From an uncultured Chitinophagaceae bacterium (GTDB taxonomy: Bacteria > Bacteroidota > Bacteroidia > Chitinophagales > Chitinophagaceae), in assembly GCA_903841915.1 (NCBI GenBank), contig CAIMKO010000298.1:1-8182 (forward strand): a DNA stretch of 8,182 nucleotides, given 5' to 3'. The notes below the pieces were generated by a model. That model saw nothing but the letters and a program-made list of their open reading frames with translations. It did no database searches and was not told where the DNA came from. Of this stretch, positions 5,975-8,182 are shown piece after piece (position 1 is the stretch's first letter; every line of letters starts with the position of its first letter). A program made the position numbers and the translations under genes.

Positions 5975-6706
5975 TTATTTTATAACAGCCTGCACATCTT
6001 TGTCGTCCTCAATACTATTCATTTCTTTAAGAATTTGCGGATATCGCCAAGCGACTCTTCTGCTTTCAGGAACAACAGAAAACTTTTTAGGATTGGGCAA
6101 GCAGGCAATAATTTTTGCAGCTTCTTCTCTCGATAAATTCTTAGCGTGTTTATGAAAATAATGTTGTGCCGCGGCTTCAATGCCAAATATGCCCGGTCCC
6201 ATTTCAATGGTGTTGAGATAGACTTCCAAGATCCTTTTTTTATTCCAAACTAATTCTGTTAATCCCGTAAAATAAAATTCAAATCCTTTACGAACATATC
6301 TTAATACTCCCTTTCCCTGCCATAAAAAAACATTCTTGGCTGTTTGTTGTGAAATGGTACTGGCCGCACCACCTAGTGCTATTCTTGTTTTCCTGTTTTT
6401 CTTTTTTGGATTAAAACTTTTTTTCATCGCATCAATATCAAATCCCCAATGATCGGGAAATGTTTGGTCTTCACTTGCAATGGCCGCCAGTTTTACATTG
6501 TACGAAATATCATTCCAGCCCACATAATCCCTTTTTAACCCGTAAGAAAAGGAATTAGAGATTTGCGTAATGGTAATAGGAGGCATCAGCCAACGGCAAA
6601 TAAGAAGGTATAAAAAAGACGAAATGAATGCAAAAAGAAAAAGTCTTTTTGTAAATCGCCAAACTCTTTTTAGAAAAGATCCTTTTTGAGTAGATTGTTT
6701 TGCCAT
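5975..6706 (-). CDS. mtgA: Monofunctional peptidoglycan transglycosylase (GT51)
   Basis: This membrane-anchored glycosyltransferase polymerises lipid II into glycan strands on the periplasmic face, without a transpeptidase domain. The 243-residue protein has a basic N-terminus, one transmembrane helix at about residues 22-40 and then a GT51 domain. Recognisable motifs, in order, are SEDQTFPDHWGFD (78-90) with catalytic Glu79, GAASTISQQTAKNVFLW (113-129), KRILEVYLNTIEMGPGIFG starting at 157, GIEAAAQHYFHK, and AAKIIACLPNPKKF. They match E. coli MtgA closely, including the ASTISQQTAKN form of motif 2. The ATG at 6706 lies 12 bp downstream of the preceding gene's stop, which suggests co-transcription. 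The 3' end abuts gntK with a single base between stop codons. Confidence 0.94.
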   Translation of the reverse strand: MAKQSTQKGSFLKRVWRFTKRLFLFAFISSFLYLLICRWLMPPITITQISNSFSYGLKRDYVGWNDISYNVKLAAIASEDQTFPDHWGFDIDAMKKSFNPKKKNRKTRIALGGAASTISQQTAKNVFLWQGKGVLRYVRKGFEFYFTGLTELVWNKKRILEVYLNTIEMGPGIFGIEAAAQHYFHKHAKNLSREEAAKIIACLPNPKKFSVVPESRRVAWRYPQILKEMNSIEDDKDVQAVIK

Positions 6707-6718
6707 AACGGCAAGATA

Positions 6719-7279
6719 TTATTTATTGTCTGTTAGATGAATGATCTGGAGCTGATATTTTTTTCCAATAGTGATTTGTGAGGGATGCGACCACTGAAGT
6801 ACTTTTCCAACTAAAAATACACCGGCAGCAACTGCTACATTGGTTAAATTCTGTGCAGCAAAGAATGGATCATGTTGAATGATACTGTTAGCGATATTTA
6901 AAAATATATAAGCGCCACCAACAGCCTGAAAAAAAATACCGTTATCAATGATGGAAACATGTTTTTCTTTATAAGGTAAAGCAACAATTTCTTGGAAATG
7001 AAATTTCAGCACACCCAAATTCAACAATTGATAAGCAGGTGTTCCCCAAATAGTAAGGTAGCCTTGTTCTTTTTGTTGCTCAATAAAAATGCTGTCGTTA
7101 ATAATCTTAATGATCGGTCCCTCCAGCCATTGTCCATTATCTAATTGAAACTTAATATGACTACCCGGAAAAAATGTTTGAATGGTCCTGTCTTTCTTCT
7201 TCAACACCAAAAAATCTGATGTTTGAGAAAATGAAACAAATGAAAGCTGCAAAAAAATAAGGAAGAAAGGCAATTTCAT
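6719..7279 (-). CDS. Exported or membrane protein of unknown function
   Basis: I do not recognise a named family. From the ATG at 7279 the protein has 186 residues. It begins with a signal-peptide-like stretch (MKLPFFLIFLQLSFVSFSQ) with a likely signal peptidase I site near FS-QT and no lipobox cysteine. Residues up to about 115 are polar and beta-rich (SHIKFQLDNGQWLEGPII, NDSIFIEQQ), resembling a small SH3-like or barrel module. Two hydrophobic stretches follow, GIFFQAVGGAYIFLNIA and NVAVAAGVFLVGKVL, which may be membrane helices. The frame is open 24 codons further upstream to an ATG at 7351, overlapping the exporter gene, but ATG 7279 puts the signal peptide at the very N-terminus. It lies 12 bp before mtgA, so an envelope role is possible but unproven. 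Confidence 0.75.
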   Translation of the reverse strand: MKLPFFLIFLQLSFVSFSQTSDFLVLKKKDRTIQTFFPGSHIKFQLDNGQWLEGPIIKIINDSIFIEQQKEQGYLTIWGTPAYQLLNLGVLKFHFQEIVALPYKEKHVSIIDNGIFFQAVGGAYIFLNIANSIIQHDPFFAAQNLTNVAVAAGVFLVGKVLQWSHPSQITIGKKYQLQIIHLTDNK

Positions 7280-7331
7280 TATAGGAAAGATAGAAAGATG
7301 CAACGACGTGATCCGCAAATGCTTCGTTAAA

Positions 7332-7967
7332 TTAATGCAGTTTATCACCAAATTCCAGTGTACCCCAGATGAGCGCTAATCCGAAACCCATTAGGATCAG
7401 TCCTGAAATTTTATTGAGGATATGAATATTATGAGGGGTTAATTTTTGCCGGATACTGCCTGCCAAAAGAACTTTGGCAATATCTGTTGACAGTACAAAA
7501 ACCAAACAGGTACTAAACATAATGAGGCGGTAAGTAAAAGACAAGCCAACAACTGAAGTGGCTATCACCAACCAAAAACCAATTACACCGGGGTTTAAGG
7601 AATTCATGAAATAACCGGATAAAAAAGTTTTTATATAATCACGCCCCGTCATTTTTATTTCCTGTTTGCCATCTTCGTTGATGCTGACTTTTTTAAAGAA
7701 CAAGACATAAATGCCGATGCCAATTAATAAAATGCTACCGCCAATACCAATTGTTTTTTTATATTCTAAAAGATATCTGAATAATTCAGTAAACAACTGG
7801 CTAACCAAAACCAGTGTTATATCGCTGGCGCTAACACCTGCAACAAAAGTAAAACCGCCCTTATGCCCGTTATTGATACTTTGTTTGATGATGGAAAAAA
7901 TGATCGGACCTACCGAAATGGCCAACATGATGCCTAAAAGAATTCCTTTGATAAACGGTGCGATCAT
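7332..7967 (-). CDS. LysE/RhtB-family exporter
   Basis: This inner-membrane protein of 211 residues belongs to the LysE/RhtB superfamily, whose members export amino acids and related small molecules. It shows the N-terminal helix with the conserved Gly-Pro pair (LGIMLAISVGPIIFSIIKQ, Gly20-Pro21), GVSASD ending in Asp49, and the mid-protein NSLNPGVIGFW motif (Asn125-Pro126-Gly127). There are about six hydrophobic segments, with a polar linker around residues 92-110. The substrate cannot be read from the sequence. The ATG at 7967 is 31 bp downstream of the GH3-like gene's stop on the same strand, and the unknown envelope protein gene begins 52 bp beyond its own stop, so the four minus-strand genes may form one unit. 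Confidence 0.85.
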   Translation of the reverse strand: MIAPFIKGILLGIMLAISVGPIIFSIIKQSINNGHKGGFTFVAGVSASDITLVLVSQLFTELFRYLLEYKKTIGIGGSILLIGIGIYVLFFKKVSINEDGKQEIKMTGRDYIKTFLSGYFMNSLNPGVIGFWLVIATSVVGLSFTYRLIMFSTCLVFVLSTDIAKVLLAGSIRQKLTPHNIHILNKISGLILMGFGLALIWGTLEFGDKLH

Positions 7968-7998
7968 GAAAACGGAATGATGCTGTTATTTAAAAATC

Positions 7999-8182
7999 TT
8001 ATTGTGCGCTGATGAATTCTCCTTTTAAAAAAAGTTGCCAATCTTCCAGCATTTTACCTTTTAAAACTCGGGGAAATTTATGTTGGCCACCTATTTTTCC
8101 TTTGGCTGTCATGAAATCCATGAATTGTTGCTCGGTCAACACATCTAATAAAACAGTTTTTAATGCACTTTTCCTTTCAACT
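7999..8182 (-). CDS. C-terminus of a GH3-like (auxin-responsive promoter family) protein
   Basis: Sixty codons in frame up to the TAA at 8001-7999 are visible; the rest lies beyond the right edge. The segment LTEQQFMDFMTAKGKIGGQH followed by KFPRVL matches the ending of GH3 family proteins, where a pattern like F..W...KGK.GGQ.K.PR lies close to the C-terminus. In plants GH3 enzymes are acyl-acid amido synthetases that conjugate hormones to amino acids through an adenylate. Bacterial homologues are common in Bacteroidota and their substrates are mostly unknown. The catalytic adenylate-forming motifs are outside the window, so activity cannot be judged. The call rests on this short motif alone. 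Confidence 0.6.
   Translation of the reverse strand, partial: VERKSALKTVLLDVLTEQQFMDFMTAKGKIGGQHKFPRVLKGKMLEDWQLFLKGEFISAQ

Noticed and set aside
5958..5990. Possible hairpin GGCT...AGCC across the gntK/mtgA junction
   Set aside because: Only a 4-bp stem with a loop of about 25 nt and no U-tract; not a credible terminator.
7285..7319. TTTG (7319-7316) and TATCTTTC (7292-7285) on the minus strand as a promoter for the unknown envelope protein
   Set aside because: One mismatch in the -7 element, 23-bp spacing, and the start of transcription would fall almost on the ATG; too weak to call.

Overview
The window looks like ordinary chromosome from a Bacteroidota bacterium, probably Chitinophagaceae-like, though the genus cannot be fixed from sequence alone. 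Base composition is AT-rich, genes lack clear Shine-Dalgarno sequences, TAnnTTTG-type -7 promoter elements occur, and the proteins resemble Bacteroidota families. It is densely coding: ten genes (two cut by the window edges), no gene-free stretch over 300 bases, and no RNA gene, mobile element or CRISPR array that I can see.

Layout. (1) 1-372, minus: OsmC peroxiredoxin, C-terminus beyond the left edge. (2) 452-2225, plus: a tight three-gene operon of a PnuC-type nicotinamide riboside importer, DNA-3-methyladenine glycosylase I (Tag) and a stand-alone NadR-type ribosylnicotinamide kinase. osmC and pnuC diverge from a short shared promoter region. (3) 2234-5973: a gluconate catabolism cluster, with a GntP permease (minus) divergent from a short 6-phosphogluconate dehydrogenase and an FGGY gluconokinase (plus). 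(4) 5975-8182, minus: reading downstream, the C-terminus of a GH3-like protein, a LysE-family exporter, a secreted or membrane protein of unknown function, and the monofunctional peptidoglycan transglycosylase MtgA.

How they work together. PnuC brings in nicotinamide riboside and the kinase traps it as NMN for NAD synthesis; Tag sits between them without an obvious biochemical link. GntP imports gluconate, the kinase makes 6-phosphogluconate, and the dehydrogenase (acidic residue after beta-2, so probably NAD-linked) converts it to ribulose 5-phosphate. This forms a complete gluconate-to-pentose-phosphate route. The 143-bp gntP/gntZ intergenic region carries two matching small palindromes (CTGTGAACAG and CCGTGAACGG) 75 bp apart, one near each start codon. 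They are the best candidate for an undescribed regulatory feature here. I found no convincing new multi-gene system.
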